A stretch of 64,000 nucleotides of DNA from JANQMY01 sp965228775 (GTDB lineage: Bacteria; Pseudomonadota; Alphaproteobacteria; JANQMY01). The notes beneath the pieces were generated by a model that was given only the letters and a program-made list of their open reading frames with translations, was not told the DNA's origin and did no database searches. Within the stretch, counting starts at the first letter, position 1. Every line of letters begins with the position of its first letter. Below, piece by piece: positions 35,714 through 43,979 of this stretch. The stretch is from positions 124,001-188,000 of the forward strand of contig OZ245840.1 in the NCBI GenBank assembly GCA_965228775.1, in the 5' to 3' direction. A program made the translations under genes and the position numbers.

Positions 35714-36649
35714 TCAGCTTGACCCTCCGGCTGCGTCGGCCGCTTCCGCCATCTCGTCGCGCGCCCAGAGCAGGAAACGCTCAATGGCGCCGCGGCGCGG
35801 CGCATCCGATAGATAGGCGACATAGAAGCACAGTCCCTCGATAGCGAAATCGAGCGGCTGGACCAATGCCCCCGAGGCGAGTTCGTGCTGGATCAGAATG
35901 TTGCTCACCAGCGCGACGCCCTGGCCGGCGAGCGCCGCTTCAATGGCGTGGGATTCCTCACTCAGACGCACACCGCTCGTGACATCGATCTTTGCAGCAC
36001 CCGGTTCGACGGCGCGCGCTTCGGTCATGTACCGTTCCCATGTCGGCGGGTCCAAGTCCGGCCGTTTCCAGCGGAAATGGATGAGCGTATGCCGCCCAAG
36101 ATTGGCTATGGTGTTTACCGGAGAGCCGGACATGAGCAATGCAGGACTCATCACCGGGATAAAGCGGTCGCGCGCCAGTTCGTTGCATTCCAGATCCGGT
36201 ATCGGGGTGCGCCGGTAGCGGATCGCAAAGTCCGCCGCGCCGGACCGGAGATTGATCGGCGTCTCGGACGCCTCGACCTCAAGCTCAAGATCGATGTCCT
36301 GTTTCAGCTTCGCAAGACGAGGCACAAGCCACCGACTCGCAAACGCCGTTGTTGCGGCGACAACGAGCGGGCTCTGATCGGCGTCCGCACGCAGACCGGC
36401 AACGGTCGCGGCGAAGCGGTCCAGCCCGTCGCGCAGCACCGGGAAGAGACGTTCTCCGGCCTCGGTCAATGTGATGGGTCGGGGCCGGCGCCGGAACAGC
36501 GCCTGTCCCGTGATCTCTTCCAGAAGGCGGATCTGATGGCTGATGGCGGTGGGCGTCACGGCAAGTTCCTCCGCCGCCCTGGCGAAGCTCAGGTGGCGGG
36601 CCGCAGCCTCGAAAGCGCGCAGCGCATTGAGTGGTGGCAACTTCCGCAT
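35714..36649 (-). CDS. LysR-family transcriptional regulator (GcvA-like)
   Basis: 311 residues. The helix-turn-helix reads MRKLPPLNALRAFEAAARHLSFARAAEELAVTPTAISHQIRLLEE, the standard start of GcvA-type LysR proteins; a two-lobed effector domain follows (about 90-300). It is divergent from the azoreductase gene, with two copies of a palindromic T-N11-A box between. LysR proteins usually regulate the divergent gene in response to a small effector. G+C content looks higher than neighbours by eye, which may indicate recent acquisition. Confidence 0.9.
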   Translation of the reverse strand: MRKLPPLNALRAFEAAARHLSFARAAEELAVTPTAISHQIRLLEEITGQALFRRRPRPITLTEAGERLFPVLRDGLDRFAATVAGLRADADQSPLVVAATTAFASRWLVPRLAKLKQDIDLELEVEASETPINLRSGAADFAIRYRRTPIPDLECNELARDRFIPVMSPALLMSGSPVNTIANLGRHTLIHFRWKRPDLDPPTWERYMTEARAVEPGAAKIDVTSGVRLSEESHAIEAALAGQGVALVSNILIQHELASGALVQPLDFAIEGLCFYVAYLSDAPRRGAIERFLLWARDEMAEAADAAGGSS

Positions 36650-36660
36650 GGGCGTGATGT

Positions 36661-36679
36661 AGATGAACTCAGGTCATCT
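36661..36679. promoter_or_regulatory. Palindromic T-N11-A box, copy 1 (candidate LysR operator)
   Basis: A 19-base imperfect palindrome, AGATGA at one end and TCATCT at the other with a CTCAG core, 12 bases before the lysR start. An identical copy lies 113 bases away. Ends fit the T-N11-A LysR box. Confidence 0.65.
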
Positions 36680-36771
36680 TGTAAACAGTTGTATCGCTTT
36701 ACCAGAAACGAATTAGACTGAGCAGGAAAAGCGCCTATCTTCGCGAACCAGCGGGCGCCGCTCACCACATT

Positions 36772-36794
36772 GCAGATGAACTCAGGTCATCTGC
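36772..36794. promoter_or_regulatory. Palindromic T-N11-A box, copy 2 (candidate LysR operator)
   Basis: The same 19 bases as copy 1, extended by GC on both sides to a 23-base palindrome, 83 bases before the azoR start. The two boxes are 113 bases apart centre to centre (about ten to eleven helical turns), suitable for a looped LysR tetramer. Confidence 0.65.
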
Positions 36795-36877
36795 ATGTTG
36801 AGGAATATGCTCTTATCGTAGAGTTTCTTATACAGTATTTCAGGGTCATCAGAGCCCATACTCCAAATGGAAAGCAA

Positions 36878-37558
36878 ATGATGACTGCGGCGAAAACCCT
36901 TCTGCATATCGACGCCAGCGCACAGCTTGAGGAGCGTTCGCATACGCGCAAGTTGACCAGTTCCTTCATCGAGCGCTGGATGAGCCAGCGTCCGCAAGAT
37001 CGTGTGATCCGGCGCGACATCGGCCGCTCTCCGATCCCGGCGATCGATCAGAATTGGATCACCGCCGCCTTTACAACGCCGGAGGAGCGAACCTCCTCGA
37101 TGGTCGAGCGCCTGGCGCTTTCGGACCAACTGGTCGATGAGGTGATCGCCTCTGACATCATCGTCATGGGCGTGCCGATGTATAATTACGGCGTGCCGAC
37201 CGCCCTGAAGGGATGGATCGACCAGATCGCCCGTATCGGTCGGACGTTCTCCTTCGATCTCGGTCGCGGCGACGTTCCGATCGAACCGATCCTTTCGGGC
37301 AAGACGTTGGTGATCCTCTCCGCTCGCGGAGAGTTCGGCTTTGATCCCGGCGGTATGCGCGCTCATATGAACGCACTCGATCCGGCGCTTGCGGCCTGCG
37401 CCCATTACTTCGGCGTCGCGCCCGAAGACATTCACACGATCACGATTGAGTACCAGGAGTTCAAGGATGAACGCTACCGCCGCTCAGTCGCCCAGGCCGA
37501 AACGGCCGTCTCGGCGCTTGCGGGTCAGCTAGCGGCACACGGGCGGCGCGCGGCCTGA
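36878..37558 (+). CDS. azoR: FMN-dependent NADH-azoreductase
   Basis: 226 residues from the ATG at 36878 (GGAAAG upstream; the next codon is also ATG). The flavodoxin-like fold is shown by LLHIDASAQLEERSHTRKL at the N-terminus, where phosphate of FMN binds, and MGVPMYNYGVPTALKGWIDQIARIGRTF, the classical AzoR/NQO-like motif. Such enzymes reduce azo dyes and quinones with NADH in two-electron steps, protecting against quinone stress. Divergent from its probable LysR regulator. The pair looks more G+C-rich than the flanking DNA and abuts a broken tRNA end. Confidence 0.92.
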   Translation: MMTAAKTLLHIDASAQLEERSHTRKLTSSFIERWMSQRPQDRVIRRDIGRSPIPAIDQNWITAAFTTPEERTSSMVERLALSDQLVDEVIASDIIVMGVPMYNYGVPTALKGWIDQIARIGRTFSFDLGRGDVPIEPILSGKTLVILSARGEFGFDPGGMRAHMNALDPALAACAHYFGVAPEDIHTITIEYQEFKDERYRRSVAQAETAVSALAGQLAAHGRRAA

Positions 37559-37675
37559 TCCGAACTTTGGCGGGCGGATGAAAAGCCTCGGCGAGACGCC
37601 AACGTCATTGGAACCTTCCGCGAAACGGCGGCGAACGACGTTCGCATTTATTGTTTGTGCTTATCGAGAGATAGG

Positions 37676-37724
37676 TGGCGGATGGGGTGGGATTCGAACC
37701 ACGGCGATGCGTTAAGCATCGCCG
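37676..37724 (-). pseudogene. Broken copy of the tRNA-Ser 3' end with adjacent hairpin
   Basis: Bases 37676-37700 are identical to the 3' end of the tRNA-Ser gene at 37783-37807 (T-arm, acceptor 3' strand and CCA), after which homology stops. A perfect 9-bp stem (CGGCGATGC, loop, GCATCGCCG) at 37702-37724 follows, where a long variable arm would be. There is no 5' half, and the T-stem lacks one G. This looks like an attachment-site scar from an element that once used the tRNA 3' end, or a partial duplication. Confidence 0.7.
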
Positions 37725-37782
37725 ATTCTTGGATGGTGGGTTCGTAATCCCACCTGGTAACTGGTTCCAAGTAGATGAATGA

Positions 37783-37872
37783 TGGCGGATGGGGTGGGAT
37801 TCGAACCCACGAGACGCTCGCACGCCTGCCGGTTTTCAAGACCGGTGCCTTCAACCACTCGGCCACCCATCC
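37783..37872 (-). tRNA. tRNA-Ser (anticodon TGA)
   Basis: Reading the reverse strand gives a 90-base tRNA with encoded CCA. The acceptor arm GGATGGG pairs with CCCATCC, the D-arm contains GCCGAGTGGTTGAAGGC, the anticodon loop CTTGAAA carries TGA, a long variable arm (class II) is present, and the T-arm is GTGGGTTCGAATCCCAC. Class II variable arm plus TGA anticodon identifies serine. Confidence 0.97.
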
Positions 37873-38128
37873 GTCTCAATGATCTCAATGCCTTAGCTGA
37901 AGGTTTTTAAGGACATTGTTGGACCGCAAATCGATCTGGATCATGTATTCGACCCAAATGATTTAGAAATCCTGGACGCCGTTCTAATGATGTTCGGATC
38001 AAGGATCAAGAACCCCTGAAACAAAGGAGTCATTCAGGCTTCTTCTGCCGAGAGTTAATATGCAATTGCCTTGATCTCCCAAGTAGAGAACCAATTGGTT
38101 TGCCGGTTTTCGTCCACTTGGGCGCGCT

Positions 38129-38899
38129 CTAGCCCCATACCTTCCAAGGCGGGTTTCCGGAATTCCAGAGCTGCTCGAGAATGTGCTTTTCACGCAGCGT
38201 ATCCATGCACTGCCAGAAGCCGTCATGCTTGAACGCCATGAGCTGGCCGTCTCTTGCGAGGCCCTCCATGGGTTCTTTTTCCCACTGGGTTTGGTCGCCT
38301 TTGATGTAATCGAAGATCTGCGGTTCCAAAACAAAGAACGCGCCGTTGATCCAACCTTCCGCCGTCTGAGGTTTTTCGGAAAACGCGGCAACGCGATCGC
38401 CGTCAAATTCCAGATGGCCGTAGCGGGCAGGGGGACGTACTGCCGTGACGGTGGCCAATTTCCCATGAGATTTGTGGAAGGCCACAAGGTCTTTCAGGTT
38501 CACATTCGAAAGCCCGTCACCCCAGGTGAGAAGAAACGTGCTCGATCCAATATAAGGCTGCAGACGCTTGATGCGTCCGCCGGTCATGGTTTGCGCCCCG
38601 GTCTCGATTAAATCGACCTGCCAATCGAGGCCATTATTGTTTTCATATTCGACGGAGCCGCGTCCGAAATCGACACGCATATTGGCACTACGATGGCCAT
38701 AAGACGCCATATAGTCCTTAATCACTTCACCCTTGTATCCAAGCGCGATGGCGAACTCGCCAAAGCCATAGTGATAGTACAGGCGCATGATGTGCCAGAG
38801 GATCGGATAGCCGCCGATTTCGACCATCGGCTTTGGCCGCACTTGGGTTTCTTCTGCTAGCCTGGTGCCTGCGCCACCGGCGAGAATTGCGACCTTCAT
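38129..38899 (-). CDS. rfbF: Glucose-1-phosphate cytidylyltransferase
   Basis: 256 residues. MKVAILAGGAGTRLAEETQVRPKPMVEIGG contains the nucleotidyltransferase motif GGxGTRL and the Lys of RPKPM. LLTWGDGLSNVNL carries the metal Asp, and the conserved HGKLATVTAVRPPARYGHLEFDGDRV and GWINGAFFVLEP segments are specific for RfbF, which makes CDP-glucose for CDP-3,6-dideoxyhexoses or related sugars. A perfect GGAGGT ribosome site precedes the ATG. The next CDP-glucose gene (4,6-dehydratase) is not adjacent. It lies 41 bases after the TPR-SPINDLY gene on the same strand. Confidence 0.95.
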   Translation of the reverse strand: MKVAILAGGAGTRLAEETQVRPKPMVEIGGYPILWHIMRLYYHYGFGEFAIALGYKGEVIKDYMASYGHRSANMRVDFGRGSVEYENNNGLDWQVDLIETGAQTMTGGRIKRLQPYIGSSTFLLTWGDGLSNVNLKDLVAFHKSHGKLATVTAVRPPARYGHLEFDGDRVAAFSEKPQTAEGWINGAFFVLEPQIFDYIKGDQTQWEKEPMEGLARDGQLMAFKHDGFWQCMDTLREKHILEQLWNSGNPPWKVWG

Positions 38900-38940
38900 G
38901 TCCGACCTCCGTTACGCCGACCCGTTCGCTTCTACTTCAT

Positions 38941-41403
38941 TCAAGAATTGCACCACTTAACCCAAGCATCGCGGAACGCTGTCTCCAGGTGTTTCGCAAA
39001 GCTTTCTGCGTCACACATGGGGGAAGCCAAGATACGCCGCCGCTGGTCTAGGCGCAGCTCCGTAAGTTCCTCTGTATCAGATGCCAGACGGGAAGCGATC
39101 GCCACATAGGCTTCCGGGCTGTCGGCAATCCAATCTTGATGATCGATTGCCGTTAAGAAACCATGGGTTTGACGGGAGCAGGGACGACGGCCCGGCAGGG
39201 TAACGATGGGCACGCCCATAGAGAGCGCCTCGCAGGTGGTGATGCACCCGGAAAAGGGGAAGGCATCCAGCATGATGTCCACATCGCCGTATTCATCGAA
39301 GACTGTGCGGCCGTTTTCATTGCCCCGTGTAAGGATGAGACGATCCGCCGGTACACCATAGGACGCAAAGCGGTCCAGAATGCGTTGCTGTTCGCTTTCT
39401 TCCACAAGCGAGCGCCAGCTCACCATAAGTTTCGCTGTGGGCACTTCCTGAAGCACTTTTGCCCAAAGTGCGATGACCCGGTCGTTTACCTTTGTCAGAT
39501 TGTTGAAGCTGCCAAAGGTGATGAAACCATTCTTAAGGACAGGCGGTGGTGTCACGTCAGGCAAATGATCCCGCAACCGGTAAACCCAGCGAATATTGGG
39601 CAGGCGAATTAATTCTTCCGTGAACAGATGTTCGTCACCCTCGAGCACATAGTAAGGGTCCATGATCACATAATCGATGGTCGACAAGCCCGATGTGTGG
39701 CAAGAGCCAACCCATGTCATTTGAACCGGTGCCGGCTTACGAACGAAACAATCAAGACGCGTTTCAGCCGTATGGCAGGAAAGGTCGATGAGGATGTCGA
39801 TTTCGTCTTCTTCCACCTGCTGGCAAAGCGCATCCGTGGTCAGGCCGTTGATCTGGCGCCACCGGTCCGAATAGCCTTTGAGGCGGGCCGTGATTTCATC
39901 TTCCTTCACCCGGTTCGAGTAGCAGGTGTAGTGGACCGCTCTTCTATCCGCGTAGCGCAGAACGCCTTCCAGAAAATAACCTGTGGGGTGGCGGCCAAGG
40001 TCGCCCGACACAAATCCCACGCGAAGTTTGCGCTGTGGATCCTTTACATTCGGATGATCGGACTTTGGCGTAACACCTTCCTCAAGCAGTGAGGCCATCT
40101 CCCGGTGGAGATCCGCAAGTTCTTCTTCGCCCAGATCGGGGTCATAGTTGGCCGTGAACAGAAGGTTGCCGATGAAATCGAGATTCTTTGGAGACAGCTT
40201 GATCGACTGTTCGTAATACGTCCGGGCTTTGTCGAATTCAGCAAGCCCCTTGTAAACGCCCCCTAGATTGTTGACCGCCGATTCCAGAGTTGGATTGAGT
40301 TCCAGCGCTTTTTCGAACGCATCCCGCGCTGCATGCAGCTGCCACCTGATCTTGGCGATGTTTCCAAGACTGTTCCAAAGCTCAGCCTGATCGGGCTTGA
40401 TATCGATGGCCCGTTTCACCGCGTTGAATGCCTCATCCAGGCGGCCCGCCCGACGCAACAGATTGCTCTTGTGAAAGAGGGCGAGGATGAGATTCGGCTC
40501 GAAGTTCAGCGCGGTATCCAATGCCCGCAACGCGTCATCTACGCGTCCCAAGTAAGTCAGCGCGATGCCCAACTGCAGATTGTTCTCGCGTCCGGACAGG
40601 AGGCTCACACTTTTCGACAATACATGAACCGCTTCCTGGAAACGCTTGAGATCAATAAGAGTTCTGCCCTGGAAGAGCAGCGCCACATGATCTTGTGGCG
40701 CAATCTGAATGGCCTTCTCGAATGACACTAACGCATCTTCGAAGCGCCCAAGACGATGTTGGGATTTACCCATGCCCAGCAAGGCGGGGACGTGATCCGG
40801 CTGAAGTTTGTCTGCCGCAGCGAAAGAGGAGAGGGCTTCTTCGTTTCGGCTGAGGTCAAAATAGGTCTCGCCCAGGTTCAAATGAGCTTTCCAAAGATCC
40901 GGTGCCAAACGCACGGCGTCGACATAGGCGTCCACCGCCTCGGATGAACGTTTGTGGTCTCGCAACAGATTGCCGAGGTTGAAAAAGGCTTCCGTATATT
41001 CCGGATTGAGATCAATCGCTTTCTTAAAGGAGGTAACCGCATCGCCCACACGGCCTGCATGCGCCAGTGCATTGCCGCGCGTGTTCCAGAAGGTCGCGTT
41101 GGAAGGCGCAAGGGCTATTGCTTCTGCCGAAGCGGCCAGAGCTTCATCTAATTGATTTAGAGTGCGCGCGAAAACACTCAAATTACTATAGTATCTGGCC
41201 TGTGAGGGATCGATCCGGCACGCCTTCTTGAGATATTCGTAAGCCTTCTGCGCATTGCCTTGCTGACCTGCCGCGAGCCCCATCCCATGGAGAGCCTCTG
41301 CCTCTTGAGGATCTGCCTCGAGAATTGATTTGAAAAGCGCTTCAGCCTCCGCAAACGCGCCGTCTTTGAGCCGGTTCTGCGCTTCACTAAGCTCTATTGT
41401 CAT
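38941..41403 (-). CDS. TPR-repeat O-linked GlcNAc transferase (SPINDLY) family protein
   Basis: 820 residues from the ATG at 41403 (AGGTGG eight bases upstream; a GTG at 41415 is possible). Residues about 1-430 hold at least ten tetratricopeptide repeats (for example YEYLKKACRIDPSQARYYSNLSV, SFEKAIQIAPQDHVALLFQGRTL). The C-terminal part matches GT41/SPY: VGFVSGDLGRHPTGYFLEGVL, IDILIDLSCHTAETRLDCFVRKPAPVQMTWVGSCHTSGL, FGSFNNLTKVNDRVIALWAKVL and LDAFPFSGCITTCEALSMGVPIVTLPG. Such bacterial proteins glycosylate surface proteins or carbohydrates. With rfbF downstream, a surface-sugar role is likely. Confidence 0.92.
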   Translation of the reverse strand: MTIELSEAQNRLKDGAFAEAEALFKSILEADPQEAEALHGMGLAAGQQGNAQKAYEYLKKACRIDPSQARYYSNLSVFARTLNQLDEALAASAEAIALAPSNATFWNTRGNALAHAGRVGDAVTSFKKAIDLNPEYTEAFFNLGNLLRDHKRSSEAVDAYVDAVRLAPDLWKAHLNLGETYFDLSRNEEALSSFAAADKLQPDHVPALLGMGKSQHRLGRFEDALVSFEKAIQIAPQDHVALLFQGRTLIDLKRFQEAVHVLSKSVSLLSGRENNLQLGIALTYLGRVDDALRALDTALNFEPNLILALFHKSNLLRRAGRLDEAFNAVKRAIDIKPDQAELWNSLGNIAKIRWQLHAARDAFEKALELNPTLESAVNNLGGVYKGLAEFDKARTYYEQSIKLSPKNLDFIGNLLFTANYDPDLGEEELADLHREMASLLEEGVTPKSDHPNVKDPQRKLRVGFVSGDLGRHPTGYFLEGVLRYADRRAVHYTCYSNRVKEDEITARLKGYSDRWRQINGLTTDALCQQVEEDEIDILIDLSCHTAETRLDCFVRKPAPVQMTWVGSCHTSGLSTIDYVIMDPYYVLEGDEHLFTEELIRLPNIRWVYRLRDHLPDVTPPPVLKNGFITFGSFNNLTKVNDRVIALWAKVLQEVPTAKLMVSWRSLVEESEQQRILDRFASYGVPADRLILTRGNENGRTVFDEYGDVDIMLDAFPFSGCITTCEALSMGVPIVTLPGRRPCSRQTHGFLTAIDHQDWIADSPEAYVAIASRLASDTEELTELRLDQRRRILASPMCDAESFAKHLETAFRDAWVKWCNS

Positions 41404-41771
41404 TTTCGTGCCCACCTAGTCTTGCTACCAACCACCGGTGACCATGTCCAAGTCTTTATGAGGGGATCGGTGGCCGGCCTACCCATCCGGGACTGGGAGC
41501 AAAACCCATTCCTTTTTCGGGACACCGGGAAGCCGTGGAGAAAGCGCCTTTCATTCTCATTTTGGAACAATTAGGTGCGCTTTCGTTATGGAATGTCTTG
41601 AAGTGAAACAGCGGGCGTGACCGCCTGTTTCATTCATGAACAATAGGTTTTGTTGTCATTATAGTGGCTGCTATTCACCGCCTGATTGGCCCGTGGTAAG
41701 TCTCGCGAAGACACACAACAGCCTGTTGATCGCACTGACTTCAGGCCATTCTTAGGGAGGCCCCAACGCCA
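41404..41771. other. Intergenic region between divergent genes
   Basis: About 370 bases between the TPR-SPINDLY start and the DUF3237 start. It should hold both promoters. I see no gene and no clear repeat; an A/T-richer stretch lies around 41555-41690. Confidence 0.45.
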
Positions 41772-42242
41772 ATGGACAAATCAATTTTCGAAGGGTTGGA
41801 TTTGAAGTCCGAACTTCTGTGTGAAGCGGCTATTTATGTAGAGCCGGAATCGCCCGGGCCCATCGGTCCCACTCCGTGGGGCAACCGCATCGTCGCATAT
41901 ATAAGTGAGGGTGAATTCGAAGGGCCCCGTATGAAGGGCAGGGTGATGCCCGGGGGCGGCGATTGGCTGATTCTTGACCCAGAGCGTCCAAACGCCTCGA
42001 AGCCGGATGTGCGCGCCGTATGGGAAACCCATGACGGGGCCAAACTATACTTATCTTATAGTGGCCGTATTATTCAGCCGGCAGACCCGGCAACAGCAGA
42101 TCCTTCCGAATACTATTTCCGCGTCGCGCCCACCTTCGAAACCAGCGACAGCCGCTACACATGGCTCAATGATGTTCAGGCAATCGGCGTTGGCCGTCTT
42201 CTCGGAAATGGCGTCGCCTATAGGATTTATCACATTCTTTGA
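41772..42242 (+). CDS. DUF3237 domain protein
   Basis: 156 residues, with a GGGAGG ribosome site twelve bases upstream. The family fold is seen in LLCEAAIYVEPESPGPIGPTPWGNRIVAYISEGEFEGPRMKGRVMPGGGDWLILDP and the end TWLNDVQAIGVGRLLGNGVAYRIYHI, both diagnostic of DUF3237, which forms a small beta-barrel of unknown function. It ends in a strong intrinsic terminator at 42292, so it is a single-gene unit. Confidence 0.87.
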   Translation: MDKSIFEGLDLKSELLCEAAIYVEPESPGPIGPTPWGNRIVAYISEGEFEGPRMKGRVMPGGGDWLILDPERPNASKPDVRAVWETHDGAKLYLSYSGRIIQPADPATADPSEYYFRVAPTFETSDSRYTWLNDVQAIGVGRLLGNGVAYRIYHIL

Positions 42243-42291
42243 TCGTGCTTTCTCGCCTAACGAGAGCGCGCTAGCCGATTCGGCTTTTAGT

Positions 42292-42328
42292 GGGGTGGAG
42301 ACCGGTGGTCTGCACCCCAATTTTTTTT
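42292..42328 (+). terminator. Strong intrinsic terminator
   Basis: A two-part stem (GGGGTG with CACCCC, a single G/G mismatch, then AGACC with GGTCT) closes on the loop GGT, followed by AA and eight T. It ends the DUF3237 transcript and isolates the downstream fibre cluster. Confidence 0.92.
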
Positions 42329-42844
42329 CTCCGTTACCCCTACCGAGAACAGATACAAGCGCACATCGAAGGCCGCGAGGCTACATGACGCTTTATTTAA
42401 AGCCAAAGTATTTCTGAGTTCAGATTGAGTAAAACTGACCGGAAATCTTCAGATGTAGTTGTTAACAATCGGCGCTGACACAGATTCGCACCAATGAATA
42501 TCATAGTATTCGAAACGTTAACTTTTGAAGATTTACAAATTCGAATCAAGTTGATTTGTCGAATCGCGTTACGAAGACTGTATCATTTAGGTCTTCGGTG
42601 TGTTTTCCTAAATATTAACCTTCCTATTAAAGCTAGAAAACGCGTGCTCTATCTGTTTTTGTCTATGCAGATGCCGAAATTGGCACAGAAAAAGCTGTAA
42701 AATATTTGGTTGTTAATCATAAAACCTTCTTGCGTTAAGCATGTTTCAGGAGCATTGTCTGACTCGGATGACTGAGGCTTTGGTGTAGCTCAACGGCAAA
42801 TACCGGGGGGCCCCAGTAGTGAAAACCTTAACTGGAGAGTGATG
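42329..42844. other. A/T-rich promoter region of the fibre cluster
   Basis: About 515 bases, markedly A/T-rich between 42410 and 42730, with several TTAAC-type words (for example near 42460, 42520, 42615). A short open frame at 42494-42700 lacks a ribosome site and is not called. The region should contain the main promoter of the repeat-protein genes; no operator could be singled out. Confidence 0.55.
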
Positions 42845-43879
42845 ATGAAAAGCAATTTGCTTATAGGTGCGTCAGTAGTCGCGCTTGGGCTGGCCTTCAC
42901 GCCTGCTTTCGCTGATCCGATTACCGTTGACGACACTGGTAACGGCAATGGCATTCTGAATGACACCCAAACTGACATTACGGGTGACGCGACGAATTCG
43001 CCGCAGACTGGCAATGGCAACTTCGATGGCGATGTTGCTAGCAACAATGGCGTTAGCCTTGACGTGACCAATGACAATGACGGCAACGGCATTGCCAATG
43101 ACACGTTCACCGACGTTGAAACCGCAACGAACGCACCGCAGACCGGAAACGGCAATGTTGGTGGCAACGTTCTTAGCGACAACGGCGTAAGCATTACCTC
43201 TACGAACGATGATGACGGCAACGGCTTTGCCAACGACACGTTCCAAAACAACGGCAACGCAACCAACTCCCCGCAAACGGGCGAAGGTAACGTTGGCGGC
43301 AACCTCGACAGCGCCGACACGCTTGGTTCTGCCGTAGGTGGCAGCAATGCTGCAAACAATGGCGGCACGATCGACAACGTTTCTGCTGACAACAGCTCAA
43401 TCGCTGTAAACGACAGCTCTGACGTTAACATCGCAGCTGGTGACATTGCTGGCGGCAGCATCGACAACAACGACGCTTCCGATGACGCTCTGATCATCAA
43501 CGACAGCTCTGACGTTAACTTGGCTGGTGGCGACATCGCTGAAAACGGTGGCTCTATTGAAGAGAACAACGTTGGCAACGGTTCCGCGATGGCTCAAGAC
43601 GGCAGCTTGGCTCTTGTTGTTGACGACATCAGCATCGAAGTACAGACCGACGTTGTTGCTTCTAATACCGAACTGAGCGCGTTCAACGTTCTCAACATCG
43701 GTTCCGGCAATGCGATCTATGCTGACGACAGCAGCGCAGATCTGACGGCTGATGCAACGATCTCGGGCGGCGCTGAAGACGCTGTCATGGTTCAAATGTC
43801 TGCAAACTCCGGCGCAAATGCCATCACGCAGCAGAGCCAGACGATCACGGCAAACATCGACAATCTGACGGTTAACTAA
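42845..43879 (+). CDS. Secreted Asn/Asp/Gly-rich repeat protein A, candidate fibre subunit
   Basis: 344 residues from the ATG at 42845 (GGAG seven bases upstream; ATG at 42842 is too close). Signal peptide cleaved after TPAFA (about residue 23). Residues 29-163 are three 45-residue repeats, each with NDT (39-41, 85-87, 130-132) and PQTG (53-56, 98-101, 143-146). Two 30-residue units with NDSSDVN(I/L)A(A/G)GDIA follow (about 187-240). The C-terminus reads SANSGANAITQQSQTITANI. Low aromatic and high Asn/Gln/Gly/Asp content fits amyloid-forming subunits such as FapC, which also has three imperfect repeats, but the sequence itself is not FapC. A paralogue follows directly. Confidence 0.8.
   Translation: MKSNLLIGASVVALGLAFTPAFADPITVDDTGNGNGILNDTQTDITGDATNSPQTGNGNFDGDVASNNGVSLDVTNDNDGNGIANDTFTDVETATNAPQTGNGNVGGNVLSDNGVSITSTNDDDGNGFANDTFQNNGNATNSPQTGEGNVGGNLDSADTLGSAVGGSNAANNGGTIDNVSADNSSIAVNDSSDVNIAAGDIAGGSIDNNDASDDALIINDSSDVNLAGGDIAENGGSIEENNVGNGSAMAQDGSLALVVDDISIEVQTDVVASNTELSAFNVLNIGSGNAIYADDSSADLTADATISGGAEDAVMVQMSANSGANAITQQSQTITANIDNLTVN
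42929..43333 (+). repeat. Three tandem 135-bp coding repeats in protein A
   Basis: The unit is visible at protein level as spaced NDT and PQTG words at a 45-residue period. The DNA units have diverged but keep the period, so this is an old repeat rather than a recent slippage. Confidence 0.75.
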
Positions 43880-43893
43880 TTCGCTACTGGGCC

Positions 43894-43924
43894 TGCGGTC
43901 ACGAAGCTTGTCTTCCTGGCCGCA
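43894..43924 (+). promoter_or_regulatory. Imperfect hairpin between the two repeat-protein genes
   Basis: A 13-bp stem with one G-T wobble and one mismatch and a five-base loop. There is no T-run, so it is more likely an mRNA-stabilising or partial-attenuation element than a full terminator; the downstream gene starts 56 bases later with its own ribosome site (GGAG). Confidence 0.45.
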
Positions 43925-43979
43925 CCCCTAGGGCTTACGCCCGAAAAGCGAAAACCGACAAGATTTTGGAGTTAGGAAA

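Noticed and set aside
37676..37768. A second tRNA gene next to tRNA-Ser
   Set aside because: Only the 3' end matches a tRNA; there is no acceptor 5' strand, D-arm or anticodon arm, and the T-stem is defective. It is scored as a remnant instead.
42494..42700. Small forward frame upstream of the fibre genes
   Set aside because: A/T-rich translation with no ribosome site and no conserved pattern; treated as promoter region.
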